DNA of 38,872 nt. It comes from an uncultured bacterium. GTDB lineage: Bacteria; Verrucomicrobiota; Kiritimatiellia; RFP12; UBA1067. Below are positions 1-8,050 of the stretch, in pieces. The notes below the pieces were generated by a model that was not told where the DNA came from, did not search any database, and saw only the letters and a program-made list of their open reading frames with translations. Each line of letters begins with the position of its first letter. The stretch's first letter is position 1. Position numbers and translations under genes: made by a program. The DNA lies in NCBI GenBank assembly GCA_902761275.1, contig CACWJS010000055.1, positions 1 to 38,872 of the forward strand, in the 5' to 3' direction.

Positions 1-16
1 AACCATAATTGACAAA

Positions 17-2029
17 CTACCTCGTGAAGCGAACAACAAAGCCGCCGCCGGGGGCCATGTGGAAGGAAAGCTCCTCACCCGTCTTGACAGTCTTCGTCTC
101 GTGGATGTACTTCGTCGGGTTCTCGTCGGCATCGCCCGCGTCGCGGAAGATCTCGGCCTTCCATTCGCCGCCGCCAAGGAAGTCGGTCTTGAACGCGAAG
201 TCGCGCGCTTCCCTGTTGCTGATTGCAGCCGCGTACCACGAGCCGTCTTTGGCCTTCCTTGCAGCCGCAGCGAAAGACTCGGGGCAGCCGCCCAAGCCAA
301 TGGTATCGTCCCAGACAACTGGCGTCTTCGCCATGAACGCGAAGCACTCCATGTTCTTCTCATACTTCGTGGGCGAGTCGCTCAACATCTGGAGCGGTGC
401 CTCGTAGAGTGCCATAAGCGCCATCTGGTGGCAGCGCGTGCCGACAGAACCAGGGTTCGTAGTGTTGCCCCTGTAGTCGCCTATCTTGTAGTTGTCCATC
501 GCGGCAGGCGTGTAGTCCATGGGACCCGCCGTCATGCGAAGGAAGAAGCAGGCGACGTCATTGTAGCACATATCCTTGTCCTTCTTGCCCCACTTCAGCT
601 GCTCAAGCCCGTGGATGCCCTCGAAGTTGAGGACGTTCGGATAAGTGCGCTGGGGACCGACGGGGCGATACGCGCCATGGTAGTCGACGAGCATCTTGTG
701 CTTCGCGCAAGCAACCGCGAACTTCTCAAGGAAATTGGCAACCTCCGCGTCGCCACGGTCCATGAAGTCGACCTTGAAGCCCTTTGCGCCGAGCTTCGAG
801 AAGTGCTCCGCGACCTTCTCCTCCTCGCCGTAGACCTGAGCCCACGCCATCCACAGGATGATGCCGACGCCCTTCTTGTTGGCGTAGTCGATGAGGTAGG
901 GAACGTCGACCTTCGGGCTGTACTCCCAGATGTTGAGCTTCGCGCTCCAGCCCTCGTCGAAGATGACGTATTCGACGCCAGTCTTCGCGGCGAAGTCGAT
1001 GAAGCGGACATAAGTCTCGGTCGTGCAGCCCTGGGGATCGCCCTTGTTGTCAAAGGCGTTCCACCAGTCCCACGCGACCTTGCCGGGCTTCACCCAGGAG
1101 AAGTCGGCGTCCTTCGCGGCAGGCGTCGCAAGCGCGTAGAAGATGTCGGCAGCACAAAGCTTCGACGGGCAGTCGGCGAGCGCAAAGGCACGCCAAGGGA
1201 ACGCGCGCGGAGCTTCCGCCTTGGCAATGAATCCCTCCGTCTCCTTGACCCTCACCCAACGGCCGCCCTTCTTAAGCCCTGTTTCCTTGCCCCAGCCGCC
1301 GACATGCTCTGTCGTCTTGGGATACTTGGCGAAGAGCGACTTGAGCTTCGTGCCGCCCTCGGTCTGCTCGACGTCGCCAAAGTTCCAGATCGGATAGCTA
1401 TGAAGGCCTGCATCGACGACTGCGACGGTCTTGCCATTGACCCCGGTCGAGTAGACAAACGGGAGGTAGATCGCCTTTTTGTCGTCGGTCGCGAGAGCAG
1501 ACGCATCCGCAAACTCGGGAACCGTCTCCTCGCAGCCGAGCGAGCCGCGCCACGTGCGGTTGAACCAGCAGCGAACGCCCTTGGGAAGAGTTATGTCGGC
1601 CTTCTCGCAATCGACAATGCCTGGCTTCTTCGTCTCGAAGCGATAGGCGACGCCGTCGTTGCGCGCGGCGAGACGAACAGCCCAATCTCCAAAGTCGACA
1701 AAAGTTTCATTCCCCGCGAGATCGAGCTTGCCCTTCTTGTAGACCGACGTCGGAGCGAAACCGCTGAGCTTCGCAGATCGCACGGCGCACGGCTTCGTGA
1801 CACCTTCCTTGACGCACTTGCCATTCATCTTAAGCCCGATCTCGGTCTTGGCGACTACAACAACGCCGTCGCGCATTACCTCGTAGGCGAGAGGGCTGGA
1901 ATAGAGGCGTATCTCGTTCTTGCCGTCAGGCGAGACCGCTGAATTCATATCGGGATTGAACGCAGAACTGCCCAGGCATCCAGCCAGGGCCAAAGCCGCC
2001 GCAGACGCGGCAAGGGTAGACATCTTCAT
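17..2029 (-). CDS. GH97 glycoside hydrolase, retaining type, lipoprotein
   Basis: 670 aa. The N-terminus is a lipoprotein signal with the lipobox cysteine at residue 18 (LAGC), so the enzyme should be anchored in the outer membrane or periplasm. The N-terminal beta-sandwich opens with SPDGKNEIRLY, as usual in GH97, and is followed by a TIM barrel. The strand KVDFMDRGD places Asp421 where retaining GH97 enzymes have their nucleophile. Glu476 in GLEQLKW lies exactly 55 residues later, the spacing I recall for the nucleophile (D415) and acid/base (E470) of the Bacteroides retaining alpha-galactosidase. The SusB-type inverting enzymes use different residues. Likely activity is alpha-galactosidase or a related exo-alpha-glycosidase on oligosaccharides; the substrate is inferred. 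Length is normal for the family. The ATG at 2029 follows an AAAGGAA ribosome site and the gene has its own promoter, so it is probably not part of the DUF4159 operon upstream. Confidence 0.9.
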   Translation of the reverse strand: MKMSTLAASAAALALAGCLGSSAFNPDMNSAVSPDGKNEIRLYSSPLAYEVMRDGVVVVAKTEIGLKMNGKCVKEGVTKPCAVRSAKLSGFAPTSVYKKGKLDLAGNETFVDFGDWAVRLAARNDGVAYRFETKKPGIVDCEKADITLPKGVRCWFNRTWRGSLGCEETVPEFADASALATDDKKAIYLPFVYSTGVNGKTVAVVDAGLHSYPIWNFGDVEQTEGGTKLKSLFAKYPKTTEHVGGWGKETGLKKGGRWVRVKETEGFIAKAEAPRAFPWRAFALADCPSKLCAADIFYALATPAAKDADFSWVKPGKVAWDWWNAFDNKGDPQGCTTETYVRFIDFAAKTGVEYVIFDEGWSAKLNIWEYSPKVDVPYLIDYANKKGVGIILWMAWAQVYGEEEKVAEHFSKLGAKGFKVDFMDRGDAEVANFLEKFAVACAKHKMLVDYHGAYRPVGPQRTYPNVLNFEGIHGLEQLKWGKKDKDMCYNDVACFFLRMTAGPMDYTPAAMDNYKIGDYRGNTTNPGSVGTRCHQMALMALYEAPLQMLSDSPTKYEKNMECFAFMAKTPVVWDDTIGLGGCPESFAAAARKAKDGSWYAAAISNREARDFAFKTDFLGGGEWKAEIFRDAGDADENPTKYIHETKTVKTGEELSFHMAPGGGFVVRFTR

Positions 2030-2053
2030 CAGGATTTTCCTTTCGTGGGTGCT

Positions 2054-2062
2054 ATTATACCA
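2054..2062 (-). promoter_or_regulatory. Extended -10 promoter of the GH97 gene
   Basis: On the minus strand this reads TGGTATAAT, a perfect extended -10 box, about 25 bases before the GH97 start. There is no good -35; TTAGCC lies 19 bases upstream. A T9 run abuts the box on its upstream side. The same TGGTATAAT occurs before exbB at 5792-5800. Confidence 0.65.
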
Positions 2063-2111
2063 AAAAAAAAGACGCCGTGGCTAAGCAACACGAATCCGTG
2101 CTGGAGTCTTC
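2062..2111 (-). terminator. Probable terminator of the exbB-DUF4159 operon
   Basis: In the minus-strand transcript, GAAGAC (2106-2111) can pair with GTCTTT (2068-2073). This encloses a hairpin, CAGCACG/CGTGTTG with a GATT loop (2086-2103), and ends in a run of nine U (2062-2070). It lies about 65 bases after the DUF4159 stop codon. The outer stem uses the start of the U tract, so its strength is uncertain. Confidence 0.45.
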
Positions 2112-2173
2112 GGCCACCGCCGAGCGAACGGTGTCGCGCCTTTCGCGGCCTGCGGCCAGCCCAGCCTCAGACG

Positions 2174-3799
2174 TCAGTCGTCGCCATAGTGGCGGCGGTA
2201 GTACTGGTTGAACGCGTAGAACATGACGTTCACGCCGAGCTTGTACGCCTGGTCCGCCACCTCCGGCGACGCGCCAGAGTGGCCGTCCTTCCATGCGTCG
2301 TTGACGTCGCCTGGATGGTAGTACACCATCAGCCGCCCGTCGTCGTCGCGGATGCCCATCGCCCGGTAGCCGGCATGGTGCCAGAACGGAGGCGCACCGT
2401 CGGGGAACATGTACGGGCGCTGGTGGATGGGATCGTCGTTCGGCACGTCCCTGAGCGACTTCCCCGGGAAAACCTTGCGGAGCATGTTCCTAACCGCGCC
2501 GTCGAAGCTGCCGCCGCCGTTGTCGATGAAGAGCATGCCGCCCTCGCGCTGGCAGTATTCGCGCAGCGCCTTCGCCTCGGCGTCGGAGATGGAGATGCCC
2601 TTCATGCCGGTCATGAAGACGAACGGAGGCGCCTTCTTCTTCGGAAACAGCTTAAGACGCATGATCTCGCGCGACTCGGTGTCCTTGGCGATCTTCATGC
2701 CGGTCCACTCGTGGAACCTTATCAGGAGATTGTAGTCCGCGCCCTTCCCCATGTCCTGATCCCAGTCGCCGCCGCGGTACTGGAGACGGATGAACCTGAT
2801 CGCGGAGTTCTCGACGCCTTCCGGCCAGCCGCCGGTGCCCTTGCCCTTCCCGCCCTTGTTGACGGCCTTCTGCTGGGCTACGTATGTGTCCCTCGTCTCC
2901 TGTTCAAGCTCCTGGAGCGTCACCACCTCGTCGATGTTCATGCGCTCGAGGATGTAGGGGCTCCACGGATTGACCGTGAGCTTCTTCGGCTTTTTCTTTT
3001 TCTGGACCTTCTTGACGACGACTTCCTGAAATACCTGTTCACCGCCGCCCTTCGGGAGCGAATACGGCTCCTCCCATCCCCACAGGAACACAAGATACGG
3101 CCCGAAGAGGAGAACAAAGAAGATCGTGAGCGCGTAGTAGATCGAAGAGCGCCAGCGGCGGTCTGCGCCGCCGGTCCTGATGGAATTGAGGATGCCCTCT
3201 CCCCATGCGGACGGGGACTTGAAGCCGTAACGGACGCGGATCGAGCGCTGGACAAGCGCGAGAAGGAGAAGCCCGGCCCACGGAAGCGTCATCAGCGACC
3301 AGAAGATGACGCCGACCCAGAGCCCGTTGCGCTCGTCCGTCGAAAACGCCTTGCTGTCCGCCGCGTTCAGCAACGGACCGCACTTCATGATCCAGACGAA
3401 GGTAAGGAACGACAGCGCCGCGTACGCGGCCATCGCCGCCTCCATCACGCGGAAGGCGAACCTGCGGCGGATGAACGCGAAGACCGATGCGACGACGCAG
3501 AGCGCGGCGCCAGCAAGGCAGGCCCAGTGCAGGCGGTCGCCGCCGGCGATATGCCCGGCGTTCTCGAGATAGCGGACGAACGCCTCGTCCCATTCGCGCT
3601 GCGCGACGTATCCGCCAGAGACGAGGTGCGCCGCCCAGAGAAGCACAAGAGCGAGACCCGTGAAGCCGACGGCGAACCTGAGCGCCGTCGGAATGCGCGA
3701 CTGGAGACGCCAGAGCACGGAAAAGAGCCGCACCAGCCGACCCGCAAGCCAGCCATGGGCGCGTTCAACCGCACAGAGGAATGTCTCGAGAAGCTTCAT
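2174..3799 (-). CDS. Membrane-anchored DUF4159 protein
   Basis: 541 aa. The N-terminal half carries about five hydrophobic segments (roughly residues 40-62, 93-113, 118-138, 155-183 and 217-240). A basic linker rich in KKKKPKK follows, and the C-terminal part (about 330-541) is a DUF4159 domain. Typical DUF4159 features are RFIRLQYRGGDWD, a FVFMTG strand, GGMLFIDNGGG and a C-terminal YKLGVNVMFYAFNQYYRRHY. DUF4159 has a class I glutamine-amidotransferase-like fold by family description; its biochemical role is unknown. It is the last gene of the ExbB/ExbD operon and starts 19 bases after the TonB-like gene, with a weak ribosome site (GGAA). The motif RYGFKSPS after the fourth membrane segment is nearly repeated as RYGFHSPS in the neighbouring TonB-like protein, which hints at a common membrane interface. 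Confidence 0.85.
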   Translation of the reverse strand: MKLLETFLCAVERAHGWLAGRLVRLFSVLWRLQSRIPTALRFAVGFTGLALVLLWAAHLVSGGYVAQREWDEAFVRYLENAGHIAGGDRLHWACLAGAALCVVASVFAFIRRRFAFRVMEAAMAAYAALSFLTFVWIMKCGPLLNAADSKAFSTDERNGLWVGVIFWSLMTLPWAGLLLLALVQRSIRVRYGFKSPSAWGEGILNSIRTGGADRRWRSSIYYALTIFFVLLFGPYLVFLWGWEEPYSLPKGGGEQVFQEVVVKKVQKKKKPKKLTVNPWSPYILERMNIDEVVTLQELEQETRDTYVAQQKAVNKGGKGKGTGGWPEGVENSAIRFIRLQYRGGDWDQDMGKGADYNLLIRFHEWTGMKIAKDTESREIMRLKLFPKKKAPPFVFMTGMKGISISDAEAKALREYCQREGGMLFIDNGGGSFDGAVRNMLRKVFPGKSLRDVPNDDPIHQRPYMFPDGAPPFWHHAGYRAMGIRDDDGRLMVYYHPGDVNDAWKDGHSGASPEVADQAYKLGVNVMFYAFNQYYRRHYGDD

Positions 3800-3818
3800 C
3801 GGTTCCGTGGACGCGAAA

Positions 3819-4256
3819 TCAGTCGAGCGTCAGGTCGTCGCCGTACTGGAACTCCTTCTTCGGCGGAAGCGGCTCCACCTCCGGAGGCGTCTTCTTCTCA
3901 TTCTCCTCGGCTGCGGCCGCCTCCTCGACGGCAACCGTCTGCTTCGCCGGCTCAGCGGCGGGGGCGGCTTGGTCCGTCTGGCCTGGGGCGGCCTTCTTCG
4001 CCTCCGCCTCCGCGGCCTCGCTCTTCGCCTTCTCCGCGGTGGCCTCACGCCGGCGGGTCTCCTCGGCCTCCCGGCGCTCGCGCGTCTTCTCCGCGTTGAT
4101 GTAGGAAGGCGAATGGAAGCCGTACCGCATCCAGTCCTGGAAGAGCGAAACGGACGTCGCTCCCATCAGGGCGGCATGGGCTATGACCGACATCACCAGC
4201 GCCTTCGCGAAGATGGAGCGGTCGATGTTTGCGATGAGCTCGTCAGGTTTCTTCAT
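3819..4256 (-). CDS. TonB-like N-terminal anchor protein without TonB C-terminal domain
   Basis: 145 aa. There is one membrane segment at about residues 15-37, preceded by a short cytoplasmic tail. Inside the segment Ser23 and His27 form SxxxH, the pattern of the TonB membrane helix that contacts ExbB/ExbD. The rest is an Ala/Glu/Lys/Pro-rich extended region (RREAEETRRREA, then repeated PA, PP and EE runs), like the TonB periplasmic linker. It stops at residue 145 without the beta-rich TonB C-terminal domain. It sits 4 bases after the second exbD and 19 bases before the DUF4159 gene. I infer that it transmits ExbB/ExbD force to a periplasmic partner other than a TonB box, perhaps the TPR proteins or DUF4159. 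The TonB relationship rests on the SxxxH helix, composition and context only. Confidence 0.6.
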   Translation of the reverse strand: MKKPDELIANIDRSIFAKALVMSVIAHAALMGATSVSLFQDWMRYGFHSPSYINAEKTRERREAEETRRREATAEKAKSEAAEAEAKKAAPGQTDQAAPAAEPAKQTVAVEEAAAAEENEKKTPPEVEPLPPKKEFQYGDDLTLD

Positions 4257-4260
4257 GGTG

Positions 4261-4659
4261 TCAGTTCTCCTTCTCGCCTGTCAGTATCAGCTTTGCGCCG
4301 CTCTCGCTGATCGCCTCGATGAGCGGCATGAAATCCCTGCGCTTGAGCGCCTTGTCTATCGCGACGTGCACCGCAAGGTCGCGGTTCTTCTCGGCAAGGG
4401 TCTTCAGAGCCTCGGTCACCTCGCGCGGCTGGACCTGCGCGCCCTCGTACCATATCCTGCCGTCCTTGTCCATCACGACCGACGACTTCGGCGGCTCCTG
4501 CTGCTCGAGGTCGGGAGAGGCGGGTTTTTCCAGCTCGACCTTGTTCGTCTTCATGAAGTTCGAGGCCAGCATGAAGAAGATGATGAGCAGAAACGCGATG
4601 TCGCCCATCGACGATAGCGGCAGCACGAGGCTCGGTTTCTTTCTTCTCCTGATCGCCAT
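4261..4659 (-). CDS. exbD: ExbD/TolR family protein (second copy)
   Basis: 132 aa. A short basic N-terminus (MAIRRRKKPS) leads into one membrane helix with Asp20 in SSMGDIAFLLIIFF, matching the proton-binding Asp of ExbD/TolR (D25 in E. coli ExbD). A small periplasmic domain follows (RIWYEGAQVQ; LAVHVAIDKALK; the C-terminal strand AKLILTGE). The start at 4659 was chosen because GGAG lies at a good distance before it and five bases separate it from the previous stop. A longer in-frame reading would overlap the first exbD. It works with ExbB to use the proton gradient. Having two different ExbDs in one operon is common in PVC and Bacteroidota clusters. Confidence 0.88.
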   Translation of the reverse strand: MAIRRRKKPSLVLPLSSMGDIAFLLIIFFMLASNFMKTNKVELEKPASPDLEQQEPPKSSVVMDKDGRIWYEGAQVQPREVTEALKTLAEKNRDLAVHVAIDKALKRRDFMPLIEAISESGAKLILTGEKEN

Positions 4660-4664
4660 TTTCG

Positions 4665-5084
4665 TCACTCCGTCATTACGGCCACGACGCCGCCCGCGGC
4701 GGCGATCGCCGTCGCCACCTGGTAGTAGCGCTCGTACGTCACGTCGTCGGCCGTCTCCACGACGACCGAGCGCTTCTCGGCCGGCTGCTGCGGGAAGTTG
4801 CGCCCCCACAGCTCCTTGCGAAGCTCGTTCATCGTGACCTCCCGCTCCTTTTTCTCGCCTTCCGAGAACACGATGCGGTCGGCGGTGAGCCGCACCGTCG
4901 GCGTGTCGCTCTTCTGCTGCTGTTCCGGCGGCTTCGCGCTGGACGGCATGTCCATCGGACGGCCGAACGGCCGCACAAGGGAAGTCGTGAGGATGAAGAA
5001 GATTATCAGTAGGTTCGCGATGTCCGAAAAGGACGTCAGATCCGGGCTGATGTCACCCTCTATCTTCTTGCCGCTGCGCTTCAT
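4665..5084 (-). CDS. exbD: ExbD/TolR family protein (first copy)
   Basis: 139 aa. One membrane helix carries Asp21 in SFSDIANLLIIFFILTTS, the conserved proton-binding position. A periplasmic domain follows, with RIVFSEGEKK, the ELRKELWGR helix and a final strand VVAVMTE. It is clearly diverged from the second copy. The ATG is preceded by GGAAAG with almost no spacer, which is poor for ordinary initiation. The gap to exbB is filled by five heptanucleotide repeats, so translation may depend on coupling to exbB. It acts as stator/energiser with ExbB in the inner membrane. Confidence 0.88.
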   Translation of the reverse strand: MKRSGKKIEGDISPDLTSFSDIANLLIIFFILTTSLVRPFGRPMDMPSSAKPPEQQQKSDTPTVRLTADRIVFSEGEKKEREVTMNELRKELWGRNFPQQPAEKRSVVVETADDVTYERYYQVATAIAAAGGVVAVMTE

Positions 5085-5090
5085 CTTTCC

Positions 5091-5125
5091 TAACGACTAA
5101 CGACCAACGACTAACGACCAACGAC
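5091..5125 (-). repeat. Tandem heptanucleotide repeat between exbB and exbD
   Basis: On the plus strand there are five 7-base units: TAACGAC, TAACGAC, CAACGAC, TAACGAC, CAACGAC. On the minus strand these read GTCGTTG or GTCGTTA. The tract fills almost the whole 43-base exbB-exbD gap. Unit length and one variable position resemble short tandemly repeated repetitive sequences known from other phyla. Confidence 0.85.
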
Positions 5126-5127
5126 CA

Positions 5128-5757
5128 TCACGCGAACGACTCTATGAAGTCGGTGATCGCGCCTTCGAGCTGGAGGTTCCACTCCTCGACGCGTTTCTGG
5201 AACATGTTGTACGCGACGACGCCGGGTATCGCGATGATAAGGCCGGCGGCAGTCGTTATGAGGGCCTCCGAAATGCCGCCTGCAACCGCGCCCGGATCGA
5301 GACCCGCGGCCTCGGCCATGACGCTGAAGGAGTTGATCATGCCCGTCACCGTGCCGCACATGCCGATCAGCGGCGAGACGGACGCTATCAGCACCATGAG
5401 CCCGAGCCGCTTCTCGAGGCCGTTCAGCGACTTCGGCGCGTAGTCCTCCATCGCCTTGGTGACGCCGGCCTCGATCTCCTGCGCGCCCTTGCCGAGCTCC
5501 ACAAGGCGCCTAAGGCGGTTGATGCCCGTGAGCATCACGGCCGCGACCGGCCCCTCGTTGTCCTCGCACGCCTTCGCGGCGCGGTCGAGGTCGTTCGCCT
5601 CCAGCGCCTCGCGCACCTCGCGCCGCGTCTTCACGGGGTCGCACTTCGCAGCCGCGCGGAACGCGCGCACGCGGTCTATGATCACGGCGACGAGCGTGAT
5701 CGAGCAGACAAGCAGCGGAAGCATCATCCATCCGCCATCCATAAGGTATCCGGTCAT
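5128..5757 (-). CDS. exbB: MotA/TolQ/ExbB proton channel family protein
   Basis: 209 aa. Three membrane segments: about residues 10-27 (WMMLPLLVCSITLVAVII), 118-142 (LGLMVLIASVSPLIGMCGTVTGM) and 160-185 (SEALITTAAGLIIAIPGVVAYN). The GTVTGM and TTAAGLIIAIP motifs are the ExbB/TolQ channel signature, with Thr/Ser lining the proton path. It should form the pentameric inner-membrane motor around the ExbD dimer. A strong GGAGG ribosome site lies before ATG 5757, and a TGGTATAAT promoter lies between it and the upstream TPR gene, so the motor genes can be transcribed separately. Downstream are two exbD genes, a TonB-like gene and DUF4159. Confidence 0.92.
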   Translation of the reverse strand: MTGYLMDGGWMMLPLLVCSITLVAVIIDRVRAFRAAAKCDPVKTRREVREALEANDLDRAAKACEDNEGPVAAVMLTGINRLRRLVELGKGAQEIEAGVTKAMEDYAPKSLNGLEKRLGLMVLIASVSPLIGMCGTVTGMINSFSVMAEAAGLDPGAVAGGISEALITTAAGLIIAIPGVVAYNMFQKRVEEWNLQLEGAITDFIESFA

Positions 5758-5791
5758 TTAGTTCCTCCGTATTCTTTTGAAGCTTTTGCAG

Positions 5792-5800
5792 ATTATACCA
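5792..5800 (-). promoter_or_regulatory. Extended -10 promoter upstream of exbB
   Basis: Minus strand TGGTATAAT, identical to the GH97 promoter box. The -35 is weak (AATGAC, 16 bases upstream). It lies in the 57-base gap between the 738-aa TPR gene and exbB, giving an internal promoter within the large gene train. Confidence 0.65.
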
Positions 5801-5814
5801 TAATTCCGGCGGCG

Positions 5815-8031
5815 TCATTCGTCGTCGTCCGCGCCGAGGCGGTCGAGGAAGCTCTTCGCTGTCTTCGCGGACTTGCCGCCGGGATACTCCTCGATCACGC
5901 GCTGGAACTTCTGCCGCGCCCCCTGCCTGTTGCCGAGGCGGTACATGACGACGCCCCACTTGAGGAGCATCTCGTCCAGCCACGGCGCGTCAGGGTAGTC
6001 CTCGAACACCCGCTCGAGGATCTCCGTCGCGGCGGTGTAGTTCTTGATCGAAAGGTCGTAGTCGACGATGCGCTTGTAGGATTCGCCGGCGTAGGAGCTC
6101 GACGGATACATCTCGGCGCAGCGCTTGTAGGCCATGATCGCGGCCGAGAAGTCGGCCTTGCCAGGAGGAAGGCCGTCGTTGAGCCTCTCGCGCGCCTCGC
6201 CGATGCGGAACTGCGCCTCGGCCTTCAGCTGCGAGTTCGGCAGCGAGATTATCGCGTTGAGGACGTCGATCGCCGCATGTAGAGACTCCTTCGTCTTCGT
6301 CTGCATGTGCGCGTTCGCGATCTGCATGAACGCGCGGTCGGCGATGAGCGTGTCTGGATAGAGCTTTACGAGCGCGCGGCAAGTCGCGATCGCGCCCCTC
6401 AGGTCGCCGTTGACGAGAAGGAGGTTCCAGCGGGCCTCGTACGTCTCCTCGATGATGCTGCGCTCGAGGGTGTGGCGGCGCGAAAGCTCGAGGATGTCGG
6501 CGATGCGGCGAAGCCCCTCGTCGGCCTTCGACTTCGCGTTTTCCTGAAGGCCGACGTCCTTGAAGATCGTGCCCCACTTGCACAGGAGCTGCGCTTCGAG
6601 GAGGAGCTTCTTCGCCTGGACGTTCGCCTCGTTCGAGTGCGAGACGATCGACTGGGGTTCGGTCGAGCCGCCGACGAGCGCAACGGCGGAAACGCTGCGC
6701 ATGACGGGCTTCGCGCCTTCAAGGTGCTTCATGTCCTCGTATTCCGCGACGACGCGGTCTTCCGGAAGGATGTATATCTCGCCGGCGGGCAGCTTCGCGG
6801 GCGGCTCGTTCGTGCCTTCCGGCATGAGACGCGCCACGAGGCGCCCCTTGAAGAGCCCCGAACGGCCATCGGTCTCGACGAGCGTCATCGTGGCTTCGGA
6901 GCGCGTGAGCCACGGCGCGTCGGGTGCGGGCGGAGGCGCCTCGGTCTCGCCCGGCGCGGGCTCGGGGCGTTCGCGGTACTGTGCCTTGACGACGATCGTC
7001 GCCTTGTCCGGCCCCGGCGTCACGTCGAGGTCGCAGTCGCGCAGATGGACGAACGTCGGCTGGTCGACGAACAGGCCGCGGATGCGCTGGCGTTCCGCGC
7101 CGTCGAGGAAGGACAGCACGGCGGACGACACCACCTCTGCGTCGGCATTGACCTGGGAGTCGGCATCGCCCTTCTCGTTGTTGGCGTCGACATAGACGAC
7201 TTCAACGGCATCCGAGCCCTGGACGGTCAGCACGCCGTCGTCCGGCTTCGAGGCCTCCTCGCTCGTGCGCACCGAGGCGATGAAGTCGCCGTCACCGCGT
7301 CCGAATGCGACGAGCTCGGCCTTCTCCGAGTCGCCGGAGCGGCTCTTGAACCGGACAAAGCTCTTTTCGCCGAGCGAGGCGAGCACGGCGAGGTCCTTGT
7401 CCCGGACGTGCGCGAAGACGCGCTGCCCGGCCTCGACGAGAACCGTCTGGTTGCTGCTCGCCGACTCGGGCACGGCGGTTCCCACCATCTGGAAGGCCTC
7501 GGCCGCGCGGGCCCAGCGCCCGGCTTCGAAGTGTATCTGCCCGATCATGAAATAGGCGTCGTTCGCGAACGCACTCGTAGGGTAGTCGTGCGTGAGGCGT
7601 CGGAGAACCATGACTGACTCCCCGCTCTCGCCCTTCGCGAGGTGCAGCTGGCCCTGCAGCAGCATCGACTCGGCGCGGAGCTCGGAGCTCTCGGCCTTCT
7701 CTGCCTTCCTGAGCTCGGCAAGCGCCTTGTCGAAGACGCGCTTTTCGATGTAGCGGCGACCGAGCTCCAAGGACGCGCTGAAACGGGCCTGCGACGTCGG
7801 ATACATGCGCTGCACGGCCTCGAGCATGCCGATCGCGCGCTCGTCCTCCTTCTGCTCGAAGAGATTCACCGCGCCCTTGACCATTCGCTGCGCCCTGGTC
7901 TCGGCCAGCTTCGCGGCCTCGGCGCCGGCCTTGGATTCCTTGGCGGCGTCTGCGGCGGCGTCTGCGGCCGCCAGGGGGTGGCAGAGCGCGGCGCACAGCG
8001 CCGCAACTGTCAGCATCAATGTTCTTTTCAT
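5815..8031 (-). CDS. Periplasmic TPR protein with one beta-repeat domain
   Basis: 738 aa. A Sec signal peptide (MKRTLMLTVAALCAALCHPLAAA) is followed by Ala/Lys/Glu helices and then TPR-like repeats: AIGMLEAVQRMYPTSQARFSASLELGRRY, ALAELRKAEKAES and further units to about residue 190. A central beta region (about 210-440) contains DCDLDVTPGPDKATIVV and RSGLFKGRLVARL. This is the same D-x-DLD / SG-x-F-x-G repeat that occurs several times in the giant protein of this operon, and it is followed by DRVVAEYED. The C-terminal part (about 480-738) is again TPR, ending in a YbgF-like unit (RQKFQRVIEEYPGGKSAKTAKSFLDRL). It has a good GGAGG site before ATG 8031 and lies 19 bases after the preceding TPR gene. 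I infer a periplasmic scaffold for the ExbB/ExbD machine; no enzymatic motif is visible. Confidence 0.8.
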   Translation of the reverse strand: MKRTLMLTVAALCAALCHPLAAADAAADAAKESKAGAEAAKLAETRAQRMVKGAVNLFEQKEDERAIGMLEAVQRMYPTSQARFSASLELGRRYIEKRVFDKALAELRKAEKAESSELRAESMLLQGQLHLAKGESGESVMVLRRLTHDYPTSAFANDAYFMIGQIHFEAGRWARAAEAFQMVGTAVPESASSNQTVLVEAGQRVFAHVRDKDLAVLASLGEKSFVRFKSRSGDSEKAELVAFGRGDGDFIASVRTSEEASKPDDGVLTVQGSDAVEVVYVDANNEKGDADSQVNADAEVVSSAVLSFLDGAERQRIRGLFVDQPTFVHLRDCDLDVTPGPDKATIVVKAQYRERPEPAPGETEAPPPAPDAPWLTRSEATMTLVETDGRSGLFKGRLVARLMPEGTNEPPAKLPAGEIYILPEDRVVAEYEDMKHLEGAKPVMRSVSAVALVGGSTEPQSIVSHSNEANVQAKKLLLEAQLLCKWGTIFKDVGLQENAKSKADEGLRRIADILELSRRHTLERSIIEETYEARWNLLLVNGDLRGAIATCRALVKLYPDTLIADRAFMQIANAHMQTKTKESLHAAIDVLNAIISLPNSQLKAEAQFRIGEARERLNDGLPPGKADFSAAIMAYKRCAEMYPSSSYAGESYKRIVDYDLSIKNYTAATEILERVFEDYPDAPWLDEMLLKWGVVMYRLGNRQGARQKFQRVIEEYPGGKSAKTAKSFLDRLGADDDE

Positions 8032-8050
8032 CGTCTTGTCCTCCAGATAC

